Shown piece by piece: positions 51,939 through 61,601 of a DNA stretch of 64,000 bases (within the stretch, counting starts at the first letter, position 1; the number at the start of each line of letters is the position of its first letter). Origin of the DNA: CADCWN01 sp046328475 (lineage in GTDB: Bacteria > Chloroflexota > Chloroflexia > Thermomicrobiales > CADCWN01); contig JAXLWN010000015.1 of assembly GCA_046328475.1 (NCBI GenBank), positions 44,609 to 108,608 of the forward strand, given 5' to 3'. Both the position numbers and the translations under genes were made by a program. The notes beneath the pieces are model-generated. The model saw only the letters and a program-made list of their open reading frames with translations, made no database searches and was not told where the DNA came from.

Positions 51939-53174
51939 ATGCAGATCGATCTGGAACGGATGCAGCGGCGGTTGGCGGCGCTGACGACGCCGGAGCTTGG
52001 TGGCACGCCCGCCGGGGGGATGAGTCGGCTGGCGCTGTCGGATGAGGATAAGGGTGCGCGCGATCTGCTCATTGCGTGGATGCATGAGCTGGGGATGGAG
52101 ACGCGCTTCGATGATTTTGGCAACATCTACGGTCGGCGGGCAGGGAGCGAGCCGGATCTGGAGCCGGTGCTGGTGGGGTCGCACCTCGATACGGTGCCGG
52201 GGGGCGGGCGGTTCGACGGGATTCTCGGCGTGGTCGCGGCGCTGGAGGTGGTGTCGGCGCTGAACGACGCGGGGGTGACGACGCGGCGACCGATCGAGGT
52301 GGTCGATTGGACCAATGAAGAAGGGGCGCGCTTCACACCGGCGATGCTGGCCTCGGGCGGGGCGATCGGCGTGTTCGAGCGCGATTGGGTCTACGCGCGG
52401 GCCGACCGGCAGGGGCGCACGTTTGGCGCGGAGTTGGAGCGGATCGGCTATCGCGGCGAGGAGTCGGCGCGGCTGGGCAAGGTGGCGGCCTCGTTCGAGC
52501 TGCACATCGAGCAGGGCCCGGTGCTGGAGGCGGGGGGCGAGTCGGTCGGGATCGTGGAGGGGGTGGTCGGCATCCGCTGGTGCAAGGTGACAGTGCGCGG
52601 GCAGTCGGCGCACGCGGGGCCGACGCCGATGGCGATGCGCCGCGATGCGCTGGTCGCGGCGTCGCGGATGGTGGTGGCGCTGCGCGATAACGCGCGCGCG
52701 CAGGGCGGGCACAACGCGACGGTCGGCTCGCTGATCCCCGAGCCGGGGGTGGTCAATGTCATCCCGCCGGTGGTCACCTTCAGCGTCGATCTCCGTTCGC
52801 AGGATGATGCGCTGCTGAATCGGCTGACGAGCCGGGATTTGCCCGCGCTCTTCGCTGCGATCGCGGCCGAGGAGCGGGTGGAGTACAGCCTGGACGTGGA
52901 ATGGGCGGTGCCGCCGACGCCGTTCGACGCGGCGATCATCGAGCGCGCCGAGGCGGTTTGCAGCGAGCACGATTATTCGTCGCGGCGGCTGTGGGCCGGG
53001 GCGGGGCACGATTCGCAGTACATCGCGCGCGTGGCGCGGGCCTTCATGCTCTTCACGCCGACCACCGGGGGCCTGAGCCACTGCGAGACCGAGGACGCGC
53101 CCTGGCCGGAGATCGGCAAGACGGCGAATGTGCTGCTGGCGCTGGTGGCGGAGGAGGCGGATCTGGTACCCTAA
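51939..53174 (+). CDS. M20 family N-carbamoyl-amino-acid hydrolase / allantoate amidohydrolase
   Basis: 411 residues from ATG 51939 (GAGGAGGT five bases before). Metal ligands: His and Asp in GSHLDTVPGGGRFDG, the Glu pair in WTNEEGARF, His in FELHIEQGPVLE, and a C-terminal His in LSHCETEDAPWPE. The dimerisation lid lies at about 210-330 (VRGQSAHAGPTPM). The group covers L-carbamoylase, beta-ureidopropionase and allantoate amidohydrolase. With the dihydropyrimidinase at 19315 it could finish a hydantoin or pyrimidine route, releasing the amino acid, CO2 and ammonia. Exact substrate not predictable. Confidence 0.9.
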   Translation: MQIDLERMQRRLAALTTPELGGTPAGGMSRLALSDEDKGARDLLIAWMHELGMETRFDDFGNIYGRRAGSEPDLEPVLVGSHLDTVPGGGRFDGILGVVAALEVVSALNDAGVTTRRPIEVVDWTNEEGARFTPAMLASGGAIGVFERDWVYARADRQGRTFGAELERIGYRGEESARLGKVAASFELHIEQGPVLEAGGESVGIVEGVVGIRWCKVTVRGQSAHAGPTPMAMRRDALVAASRMVVALRDNARAQGGHNATVGSLIPEPGVVNVIPPVVTFSVDLRSQDDALLNRLTSRDLPALFAAIAAEERVEYSLDVEWAVPPTPFDAAIIERAEAVCSEHDYSSRRLWAGAGHDSQYIARVARAFMLFTPTTGGLSHCETEDAPWPEIGKTANVLLALVAEEADLVP

Positions 53175-53320
53175 GCCTGTCCGTACGCACTCAGGACTTG
53201 GGCGAGGGGACAAAATGCTAACGATTCGTCCGCTTCAGGCAGAAATCGCAGCGAGGCCACTGCACACACATTGTGCCCTGAGGTCAGAATCGCCTCTGCC
53301 TAGCTGGAAAGGAGAGGGCA

Positions 53321-53509
53321 ATGCCCAAATACTCTTTCCGCTTTTTCCCCATCCCCAACATAGATGAGCACCAACTCTCAGATCTCCCGGAAGCGCGCCT
53401 CAGCAACGCCCTCCACTGGGGCACCCGCACTTCCGGCAGAAGTTCGCGTCATCCGGGATTTCCTGGCCACGGCGCAGAACACGGCCCCTCACTGGCTCAG
53501 CTTCAGTAA
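53321..53509 (+). CDS. Candidate 62-residue small protein or remnant
   Basis: ATG 53321 follows AAAGGAGAGG five bases upstream, in locally AT-richer DNA. The first ~27 residues (MPKYSFRFFPIPNIDEHQLS onward) look protein-like; the remainder is antisense to the zinc-ribbon gene at 53400 and rich in Ser, Gly and His, as expected of read-through. It may be the 5' stub of a gene replaced by its neighbour. No family recognised. Confidence 0.3.
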   Translation: MPKYSFRFFPIPNIDEHQLSDLPEARLSNALHWGTRTSGRSSRHPGFPGHGAEHGPSLAQLQ

Positions 53510-53834
53510 CGAGTTGGAAGAAGCGCTGATGATCTTCTTGGTTCTTGAAATACAGGGCGACGGATTCATGCAAAGCCTTGATGGCAATGAATTCCACTCC
53601 GCTTTGAAGGAACCCTTTCGGAGTATGGTATTCGGCAAGGCGCCTGACCTCTAAGAAAGGGAAGCGGATTGTCTCGCTCAAATTCATGTGCGAGTCCTTA
53701 TATTCAACGCTGAGCAGGAACCCTGTTTCATAGGTAACAACACTGGATTTATTCGGCGGGGCGCTGGGAGATGCGAAAAAGCCACCTATTCCCCAGTTGC
53801 CATCAGCCCTGACCAGCTTGAATTGCTCCGACAT
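53400..53834 (-). CDS. Unknown protein with a C-terminal zinc-ribbon stub
   Basis: 144 residues from ATG 53834, set by GGGGGTAGGT just before it. The body is an unknown alpha/beta domain (FKLVRADGNWGIGGFFASPS; GFLLSVEYKDSHMNLSETI). The end, ANFCRKCGCPSGG, is half of the common zinc-ribbon tail, with one CxxC-type pair visible. The DNA is clearly AT-richer than the rest of the window, suggesting acquisition. No related gene lies nearby and function is unknown. Confidence 0.65.
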   Translation of the reverse strand: MSEQFKLVRADGNWGIGGFFASPSAPPNKSSVVTYETGFLLSVEYKDSHMNLSETIRFPFLEVRRLAEYHTPKGFLQSGVEFIAIKALHESVALYFKNQEDHQRFFQLVTEAEPVRGRVLRRGQEIPDDANFCRKCGCPSGGRC

Positions 53835-54045
53835 ACCTACCCCCAAAACGCTATTCATCCAGATTGCCACCATTCTACCGCAATCAGTAAACTGACCCAC
53901 TCTGATATTGAAGATCCTACTACCTATAAGCCCAATCCAGATTTGCAATGAGGATGATCACAGAGAACAACTTGGGGCTGATCCCGAGGAAACTCGGACG
54001 TTTACACCATCAGGAGAACTCTCCAACAGGTTTCCAGATCAGCTC

Positions 54046-54987
54046 TCAAGATTCGTGCGATTCGGAAACAGGCTGAGTCACTCCTCGTCGGGCGGGGTCG
54101 GCTTCTGGGGGGATCGGAGAAGAGTTCGCGCGAGGGGTGGTGGGGGGGAGGGTGCTGTTGGTTTCCTCGTCGGGGAGGCTCTCGGCTTTCATGCGCTCGC
54201 TGACCCAGGCGCGCACGGGGGCGGTGACTTCGTCGTCCTCGTCGTTGTCGTGGCCGTTTTCGTAGTTCGCGCCGTTGGTGCCGACCGGGCGGAAGACCTC
54301 GCGCACGCGGCTGAGGCTCCAGGCACGCTTGCCGGTGTCGTCGGTCCAGGCGTCGGCCTCGTGCGTCTCGCGGGCGATGACCGCGCCGTTGGCGGGGTGC
54401 TCGCCCTGCGGCAGGCGGGGGGCCTCTTCCGGGGCGACGAGATCGAGGGAGCGTTCCAGGCGGACCTCGGTGCGCTCGCGCAGCAGGCGGAGCGGCAGCG
54501 GCAGGAGGGAGGGGCGCTCGACCTGCGGTGGTTCGCGCTGCGGCTCCTGCGGCGTCACCAGCTCGGTGGTGCAGAAGGCGCAGATGGCCCAGTTGACATC
54601 GACCAGCCGCTCGCAGGAGGGGCAGGTGCGGCGCAACTCGGTGTAGCAGTGCGGGCAGACGACAAAATCGTCGCGCACCGGGTGGTGGCAGGTGGGGCAG
54701 AGGCTGAGGTCTTCGAGATCCTGGAGCAGGTATTCCTCCTCCAGCGCGCGGCCGAACGCCTCGTCGAGCGTCTCGCGCGGGCGGAGGAGCAGGTAGATCA
54801 GCGCGCCGGGGATGAAGAAGAGGACGACGAGCAGGGTGGAGAAGATCTGCGCGATGACGCTGCGGCTGCGCGACTCGATGTCGCGGAAGGCCCAGACGAT
54901 CAGCGCGAACCAGAGCGCGAGCGTATACGCACCGGTCAGTGCCAGCATCAACTGGAAGCCGCGCGCCAGGATCGCCTCGATCGTCAT
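54046..54987 (-). CDS. Membrane protein with double zinc ribbon
   Basis: 313 residues. Two N-terminal membrane helices (LMLALTGAYTLALWFALIVW; FSTLLVVLFFIPGALIYLLL) are followed by four CxxC knuckles at about 97-140 (CPTC, CPHC, CPSC, CAFC), which make two zinc ribbons facing the cytoplasm. A long disordered tail rich in Pro, Glu and Arg ends the protein. Next to DarA and tmk in the same direction, it resembles a conserved gene of that cluster, but what the ribbons bind is unknown. Confidence 0.78.
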   Translation of the reverse strand: MTIEAILARGFQLMLALTGAYTLALWFALIVWAFRDIESRSRSVIAQIFSTLLVVLFFIPGALIYLLLRPRETLDEAFGRALEEEYLLQDLEDLSLCPTCHHPVRDDFVVCPHCYTELRRTCPSCERLVDVNWAICAFCTTELVTPQEPQREPPQVERPSLLPLPLRLLRERTEVRLERSLDLVAPEEAPRLPQGEHPANGAVIARETHEADAWTDDTGKRAWSLSRVREVFRPVGTNGANYENGHDNDEDDEVTAPVRAWVSERMKAESLPDEETNSTLPPTTPRANSSPIPPEADPARRGVTQPVSESHES

Positions 54988-55020
54988 TGCCCTGTCAGTA
55001 TCCCTTCCCCGCCGCCGTGC

Positions 55021-55386
55021 CTAGTTCGCCGCGCCGACATTCTCGGTCAGCGACGCCAGGATGCGCTCGTAGCGCACGATCGGCAGGACAAAAACGGTGG
55101 CACCGCCGACCTGCACTTCGACCGGGCTGGGCATGTAAAACTCGCCCGGTTCCATGATCGGCAGCAACGGGTTGACATATTGTGTGCGCGTGTAGCAGTT
55201 TTCCTGGATCAGCCGAAAAACGTCGGGGACCTGGCTATCCTGGACGCCGGTCATGATCGTGACGTTGTTCTCGCGCAAGAAACCGCCCGAACTGTTGATC
55301 TGGGTCGCCCGGTAGTTGGAACTGCGGAGCGCCGTCATCAGGCCCTCCACGTCCTTGCCCTGGACGACCGCCACAACCAGCTTCAT
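55021..55386 (-). CDS. darA: Cyclic-di-AMP receptor, DarA/PstA (YaaQ) family
   Basis: 121 residues from ATG 55386 (GGAGGGGGCGGAG upstream; a longer start would lie in repeat DNA). PII-like fold with family marks MKLVVAVVQGKDVEGLMTAL, the ligand loop ATQINSSGGFLRENNVT, and GATVFVLPIVRYERI at the C-terminus. Relatives bind c-di-AMP as trimers and relay the level of this messenger to partners still poorly known. It lies directly after tmk, an arrangement also seen in Gram-positive bacteria, which supports the call. Confidence 0.92.
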   Translation of the reverse strand: MKLVVAVVQGKDVEGLMTALRSSNYRATQINSSGGFLRENNVTIMTGVQDSQVPDVFRLIQENCYTRTQYVNPLLPIMEPGEFYMPSPVEVQVGGATVFVLPIVRYERILASLTENVGAAN

Positions 55387-55409
55387 CGCTCCGCCCCCTC
55401 CCCATCTGC

Positions 55410-55449
55410 GGTTGCAGGTTCTCAGGTTTGCAGGTTCCAGGTTCACGAA
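55410..55449. repeat. 7-8-mer tandem repeat between tmk and darA
   Basis: GGTTGCA/GGTTCTCA/GGTTTGCA words fill the gap from the tmk stop to 24 bases before the darA ATG (minus strand). Confidence 0.7.
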
Positions 55450-56126
55450 CTACAACGTTTGGGCAGCCGTCAGGGTCACGCCCAGCCGTTCGCCGACGAT
55501 CGCCAGTGTCCGCGCGGTGACGGCCGCGAGGGACTGGGTGGCGTCGAGCACCGCCCAACGAGCCGGATCCGCCGCCGCCAGTTCCAGGTAGCCCGCGCGC
55601 ACCCGCTGGTGGAAGTCTACCCCCGCGGCGTCAAGCCGATTGACTTCCCCGGCGGCGTGTCGCCGCGCCAGGCCAGTCTCCACCGGCAGATCGTAGAGCA
55701 GCGTCAGATCGGGCGCGAGCGCACCGACCGCGAATTCCTGCAACTGCCGCAGCAATGCAAGATTCAGGCCACGCCCGTAGCCCTGATAGGCGTAGGTCGC
55801 GCCCGCGAAGCGGTCGCACAGGACCACCTCGCCGCGTGCGAGCGCCGGGCCGATCACCTCCGTCGCATGCTGCGCCCGCGCTGCCAGTAGCAGCAACGTT
55901 TCGGTCTCCGCCAGCATAGCACGGTTTTCGGGTTGGAGCAAAACCCCCGGATTTGCTCCCCGATCGCGGTGCCTCCCGGCTCGCGCGTGGCCGTGACGGC
56001 GATGCCCGCCGCTGTGAGCGCGGCGGCGGCGGCGCGCACCTGCGTGGACTTGCCGCCGCCTTCGGGACCCTCGAACGTGATGAAGGGGGGAAGGGAGAGG
56101 GGAGAAGGGTGAGAAGCGGCGCTCAT
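55450..56126 (-). CDS. tmk: Thymidylate kinase (one frameshift near 55940)
   Basis: P-loop kinase making dTDP from dTMP. From ATG 56126: Walker A GPEGGGKSTQV at about 20-30 and REPGGTAIGEQIRG. Then the frame fails, because one G is missing in GGGGTTTTGC near 55940; without the loss the protein would read RGVLLQPENRAMLAETETLL. The remainder (55450-55941) has the DR(F/Y) motif CDRFAGATYAYQGYGRG and the normal C-terminal lid and helix. Total length about 225 residues would be normal. tmk is essential, so the frameshift is likely a sequence error. The first residues (SHPSPLSLPPF) are encoded by repeat DNA. Confidence 0.88.
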
Positions 56127-56202
56127 GGCACTAGCCTAACAGGATAGGCGTAGCCTGACATGAGCCCGGTTTCTCCCTTCGCCCTTCCCCCTTCTCCCCT
56201 CA

Positions 56203-56203
<1 letters not shown>
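56082..56203. repeat. 7-8-mer tandem repeat, inverted, around the tmk start
   Basis: GAAGGGGG/GAAGGGAG words (56082-56116) overlap the tmk N-terminus and are mirrored by CCCTTCGCCCTTCCCCCTTC words (56174-56202) next to the stop of the R3H gene. Confidence 0.7.
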
Positions 56204-58080
<1,877 letters not shown>

Positions 58081-58162
58081 TTCACATCACCTCAGCTAAA
58101 CCGGCGTCACCCCGTACTACCCCAGATACGCGCACCCCGCCTCGACCGTTCCGCCCGCGCGA

Positions 58163-59247
58163 TCAGGCCGGGAAGTTAACAGACGGCGGCAGGGCGCTCC
58201 CCGTTCCCTCCCGCTGCAACGACGGCTGCGCCGGGATGCCGACGAGTCGGCGCTCGCGCAGCGGTCGGCGGACCAGGCGAAGGGCTGGTGCCCGGGCCGT
58301 CACCGTTGTGTAGCGGACCAGCAAGTCCTGTACCCCAACGGCTTCGAACCCGTGCTCCTCCAGCGCCCCGCCGAGTTCGTGCTGGAATTCGCGCACCGCG
58401 CAGTAGATGCGTTCGCCGGGGCCGGGTGCCAGCGAGCGCAGGATCGATCCGATGGTTGACTCCAGTTGGCCGCGCGCGTCGGGCTCGAAGAGGAATTCCA
58501 GCCAGGCGCGTCGCCCGAGTTGCCCAACCCGGCAGTAGATGGCGATCTCGTGGTCGTGGCCCGCGTGCTCGACGATGAGGCCCGATTCGCGCGGGCGGGA
58601 TCCCAGCGGCAGGAGCGATTGCCCACGGCAGCTCCCAGCGGTGGCTGGTCAGCGCCTCGGCAGGCCGCACCGGCTTCGGCGCGGTCAGGGTGTAGAGCTG
58701 GTGCAGCGCAGGTGTCGCCCGGGGCCTGGGGCCGCAGGTGCTCGTTTTCCCGCCGGGGCTGCCGCCGGTCGCGTGGTGCCCGTAGAGCAGGTAGAGCGTT
58801 TCCTCGCCGTAGCGCACGTACCCGGCCGCCCGGGAAAGCGTCGGCGACCTCGCGCTGCGCTCCGGGGTCTTGGCGTAGAGGCGCTGCACCCCGCGCCGAC
58901 CGGCGGCGGCGGTCGTGTAGTCGAGCAGCGCGGTCCAGGTTCGGCGCGGCGCTCGGGGGTCGCGCCCGCCTCGCCGCGCGACGCGCCGCCGACGTAGAGG
59001 ATGTCCCACTTGTGGCGCTGCTGCGGCGAGCGCTCGCGTGCCTGGAGGAACGCGGCGAGGCTCGCGGTTGGCGACGGCGACGAAGGTGCGGACCCGCTCG
59101 CCGCGCAGCGGATTCCAGCGCCCCTGGACGACCCCGCGCAGCGGCGTGGAAACCGCTCTGCGACTCCGGCATGGCGAGGCGCACCCCGCTGCCGCGCATC
59201 CGCACCAGGCCGGGCATGTCGCGCAGGCCCATCGCGCGGATCACCAC
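58163..59247 (-). pseudogene. GNAT-like N-acetyltransferase gene broken by many frameshifts
   Basis: Coding fragments occur in all three minus-strand frames in the correct order: VIRAMGLRDMPGLVRMRGSG (from 59247), FVAVANREPRR and FLQARERSPQQRHKWDILYV (~59050), WTALLDYTTAAAGRRGVQRL (~58930), AAGYVRYGEETLYLLYGHHA (~58820), LHQLYTLTAPKPVRPAEALT (~58690) and the C-terminal VREFQHELGGALEEHGFEAV (~58396). Together they resemble the Chloroflexota GNAT-like protein of about 350 residues that often sits near R3H genes; that resemblance is from memory and should be checked by search. At least five single-base shifts occur in 1.1 kb, so either decay or poor sequence. Confidence 0.6.
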
Positions 59248-59313
59248 CGGCGGAGACGCTCACCGACCCCGTTCGCGGCTGGTTCGTTCAGCGCATGGCG
59301 GGCTGCGCGGGAG

Positions 59314-59359
59314 AAAGAAAAAACGCGCGGAAGGATGCGACTGCCTCTCCTCGCGCGTT
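59314..59359 (-). terminator. Rho-independent terminator of the candidate RNA
   Basis: On the minus strand AACGCGCG-AGGA pairs with TCCT-(TC)-CGCGCGTT, followed by TTTTTTCTTT (plus-strand A run 59314-59323). Confidence 0.65.
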
Positions 59360-59526
59360 GCCATTTGAACCATTCGCCTGGTGTTGTCGCATTCACCCTC
59401 ACGACCGCGCTACGGGGGGCGACGGCTACCGTGAAGCGTTGGCCGACCACGATGGACTCGGCCCGAAGCGGAGTTTTGACGACGCCGCTGCGCGTGGTTC
59501 GGAGCGTGGCGTTGTCTCCGCTTTCT
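59314..59526 (-). ncRNA. Candidate structured RNA or leader with own promoter and terminator
   Basis: Downstream of a good minus-strand promoter, about 210 bases can fold: AAGCGGAG/CTCCGCTT (59466-59473 with 59516-59523) enclosing ACAACGCC/GGCGTCGT, then GGCCGA/TCGGCC, ending in a terminator (59322-59329 with 59352-59359) with a TTTTTTCTTT tract. No ORF with a ribosome site lies inside. It could be a stand-alone RNA or an attenuator for the GNAT-like/R3H genes. TGGCAACGCG just before the terminator resembles a T-box core, but the rest of a T-box is not evident. Confidence 0.45.
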
Positions 59527-59532
59527 GCCTCA

Positions 59533-59562
59533 AGTATACCCGACGGTGGTGGCCTTCGACAA
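59533..59562 (-). promoter_or_regulatory. Sigma-70-like promoter of the candidate RNA
   Basis: Minus strand: TTGTCG (59557-59562), 18 bases, TATACT (59533-59538). Start of transcription expected near 59526. Confidence 0.6.
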
Positions 59563-59620
59563 TCGGGCGCAAGGCTGATTGTGTTAACACTTTGCAAAAA
59601 TAGCGAAGTACGTACGCGCA

Positions 59621-59650
59621 TTGGGGCGGGGTGGTGTGGTGGGGTATAAT
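59621..59650 (+). promoter_or_regulatory. Promoter of the antitoxin-toxin pair
   Basis: TTGGGG (59621-59626), 18 bases, consensus TATAAT (59645-59650). About 50 bases of leader precede the antitoxin ATG at 59707. Confidence 0.6.
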
Positions 59651-59706
59651 TGGCATCTGAATAGTGAGAAGCGTTGTTCAGCGTGGACAGGCGATAGGGT
59701 AAAGAC

Positions 59707-60003
59707 ATGGCAATTGTGCAGCGACCAACGGAAGCGAAGGTCAATCAACAGCATCAACTCGATGCGCTGAACGAACTCCTGGCGGACCTTGGTTGGGATG
59801 AGGGGACGCGGGTGCGGTTCAAGGCTATTGATGAAGACACAATCGTGCTGATGCGGCTTCCGGCAACGACTCCGCCGCCGGAGGGCTGGGCGGAGCATTT
59901 CGCAGGGAAGTTGACAGGCGTGTTTGGTACGCATGAAGAAAATATGCGCTACCTGGACGAGGAACGGATGGGGTGGCGAGAGGATCTGGAGGAGCAGCAG
60001 TGA
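59707..60003 (+). CDS. Antitoxin-like protein, AbrB/unknown type
   Basis: 98 residues. The middle (LGWDEGTRVRFKAIDEDTIVLMRL) has the swapped-hairpin look of an AbrB-type DNA-binding domain (GDxVxxxxxxD.ixlxk), though weaker than usual, and the acidic C-terminal tail (EEWxR-like MRYLDEERMGWREDLEEQ) would fold over the toxin. It follows a consensus TATAAT promoter; the ribosome site is weak (AGGG). Its TGA overlaps the GTG of the PIN gene by four bases. It probably neutralises the toxin and represses the operon. Confidence 0.72.
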   Translation: MAIVQRPTEAKVNQQHQLDALNELLADLGWDEGTRVRFKAIDEDTIVLMRLPATTPPPEGWAEHFAGKLTGVFGTHEENMRYLDEERMGWREDLEEQQ

Positions 60004-60476
60004 CCCTCCAGTCTCTTGATGCTGCCCTGGGGCGTGCGGAGCGTGTCCTGATCGATAGCAGCACTATCATCGCCTTCCATGAGCAGTTGGAACTGGCGCA
60101 TCCCCTGGCACTCCATGTGCTCAGACGCATCGCCGACGACCATGATTTTCTTCGTGGCTATTGCTCGGTGATCAGTGTGAGCGAGTTGCTCATTCGCCCT
60201 ATTCGAACCAGCCAGCAGGCATATGACTACATGCATCGCTTCCTAACCACCTATCCTCATATGACACTCCTGTCGATCGATCTCACTGTAAGCCTGGAAG
60301 CCGCCAATCTACGCTCAATGACAGGGGCGCAGTTGCCCGATGCTCTCATTGTGGCGAGCGGACTGCTGGCAGGATGCGAGGCAATCATCACCAATGATGC
60401 TCGTTGGAAGGGACGTTTCGCGCCGCTCTTTCGGCAGTTCAATTGGGTCTATCTCGGCGATCATCTGCCGCTATGA
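60000..60476 (+). CDS. PIN-domain ribonuclease toxin (VapC-like), second copy
   Basis: 158 residues from GTG 60000. PIN acidic residues: Asp in VLIDSSTIIAFHE, Glu in SVISVSELLIRP, Asp in AQLPDALIVASG and Asp in IITNDARWKG. This order and spacing are classical. It is a different subfamily from the PIN protein at 143, so the two pairs did not come from a local duplication. The GTGA overlap with the antitoxin implies coupled translation. RNA target unknown. Confidence 0.85.
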   Translation: MTLQSLDAALGRAERVLIDSSTIIAFHEQLELAHPLALHVLRRIADDHDFLRGYCSVISVSELLIRPIRTSQQAYDYMHRFLTTYPHMTLLSIDLTVSLEAANLRSMTGAQLPDALIVASGLLAGCEAIITNDARWKGRFAPLFRQFNWVYLGDHLPL

Positions 60477-60494
60477 AATGCACTGTATGGGGTC

Positions 60495-61540
60495 ATGATC
60501 GAGCTACCACCTTCAAATGAAACGGACGCTCAGGCGGGGCCAATCGCCGCGCTGCAAGAGAAGTTGCTCGCGTGGTACGAGGCGAACCGGCGCGATCTGC
60601 CGTGGCGGCGGACGCGCGATCCGTACCACATTCTGCTCTCGGAAATGATGTTGCAGCAGACGCAGGTGCCGCGCGTGCTGCCGCGCTACCTGGCCTGGCT
60701 GGAGCGGTTCCCGACGCTGGAGGCGCTGGCGGCGGCACCGACCGCCGATGTGCTGCGCGAGTGGTCGGGGCTGGGCTACAACAGCCGGGCGGTGCGGTTG
60801 CAGGCGGTGGCGCGGCACGTGGTGGCCGAGCATGGCGGGCGGATGCCGCGCGAGGTGGAGGCATTGCTGGCGCTCCCGGGGATCGGCGATTACACGGCGC
60901 GTGCGGTGGCCTGCTTCGCCTACGAGCGGGATGTGCCGGTGCTCGACACGAACGTGAAGCGGGTGCTGCACCGCGTGCTGGTCGGGCCGGATGCGCCGAA
61001 GCCGCAACTGACCGATCGGCAGTTCTGGGCGCTCGCGGAGCGCGCGGTGCCCGCCGGGCGGGGCTACGACTGGAACCAGGGGCTGATGGATTTTGGCTCC
61101 TCGATTTGCACCGCGCGCAAGCCCGCCTGCCTCGTCTGCCCGCTGCGCGACAGCTGCAAGGCCGCGCCTTACATCGGCACGGCGCTGGGGGAACAGGAGA
61201 CGGCGCGGCGGCGGGTGGCGCGGGCGGGCGGGACGGCGGCGACGCCCTTCACCAGCGCAATCGCTTCTTCCGGGGGCAGGTTGCGCGCCCTCAGTGGCCT
61301 CGGCGCGGGCGAGTCGCTCGATCTCGCCGCGCTCGGGCCGCAGGCCAGGAGGGGTATGCCGACGCCGACCGCGACTGGCTCTACATGTTGGTCGCCGGGT
61401 TGCACCGCGACGGGCTGGTGGTGGTGCGCCCCGCGGTCGTCGCGAGCGCCGTGCGCGAGGACGCGGCGGCGTATAGCACCGGCGATAGCGCCCCCGGTGG
61501 CGCGGATACGTCGCCGCCGCGCGTGGTGCCGGAAGGGTAG
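60495..61540 (+). CDS. mutY: A/G-specific adenine DNA glycosylase MutY (frameshifts in the C-terminal part)
   Basis: Removes A mispaired with 8-oxoG. The catalytic half is intact: E50 in LLSEMMLQQTQV, helix-hairpin-helix LPGIGDYTA (127-135), D151 in VLDTNVKRV, and a full 4Fe-4S loop C205-x6-C212-x2-C215-x5-C221. After about residue 240 the frame shifts: HQRNRFFRGQVA and DADRDWLYMLVAGLHRDGLV lie in another frame that stops at 61538-61540, while LSGLGAGESLDLAALGPQ is in the first. Read continuously, the first frame would run straight into the next enzyme, an artefact of the shift. The usual MutT-like 8-oxoG domain is not recognisable in this tail. Confidence 0.86.
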
Positions 61541-61601
61541 AATCCGCCCGCCGCCGGGGGATCCCGGTGGTATCATTGCACCTAAGAGGGAGGCGCGCGA
61601 G

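Noticed and set aside
59314..59526. A firm T-box riboswitch call
   Set aside because: Only TGGCAACGCG plus a terminator fit; the specifier loop and other conserved stem I features could not be found by eye, and the downstream gene is not an amino-acid gene. Kept as a candidate RNA only.
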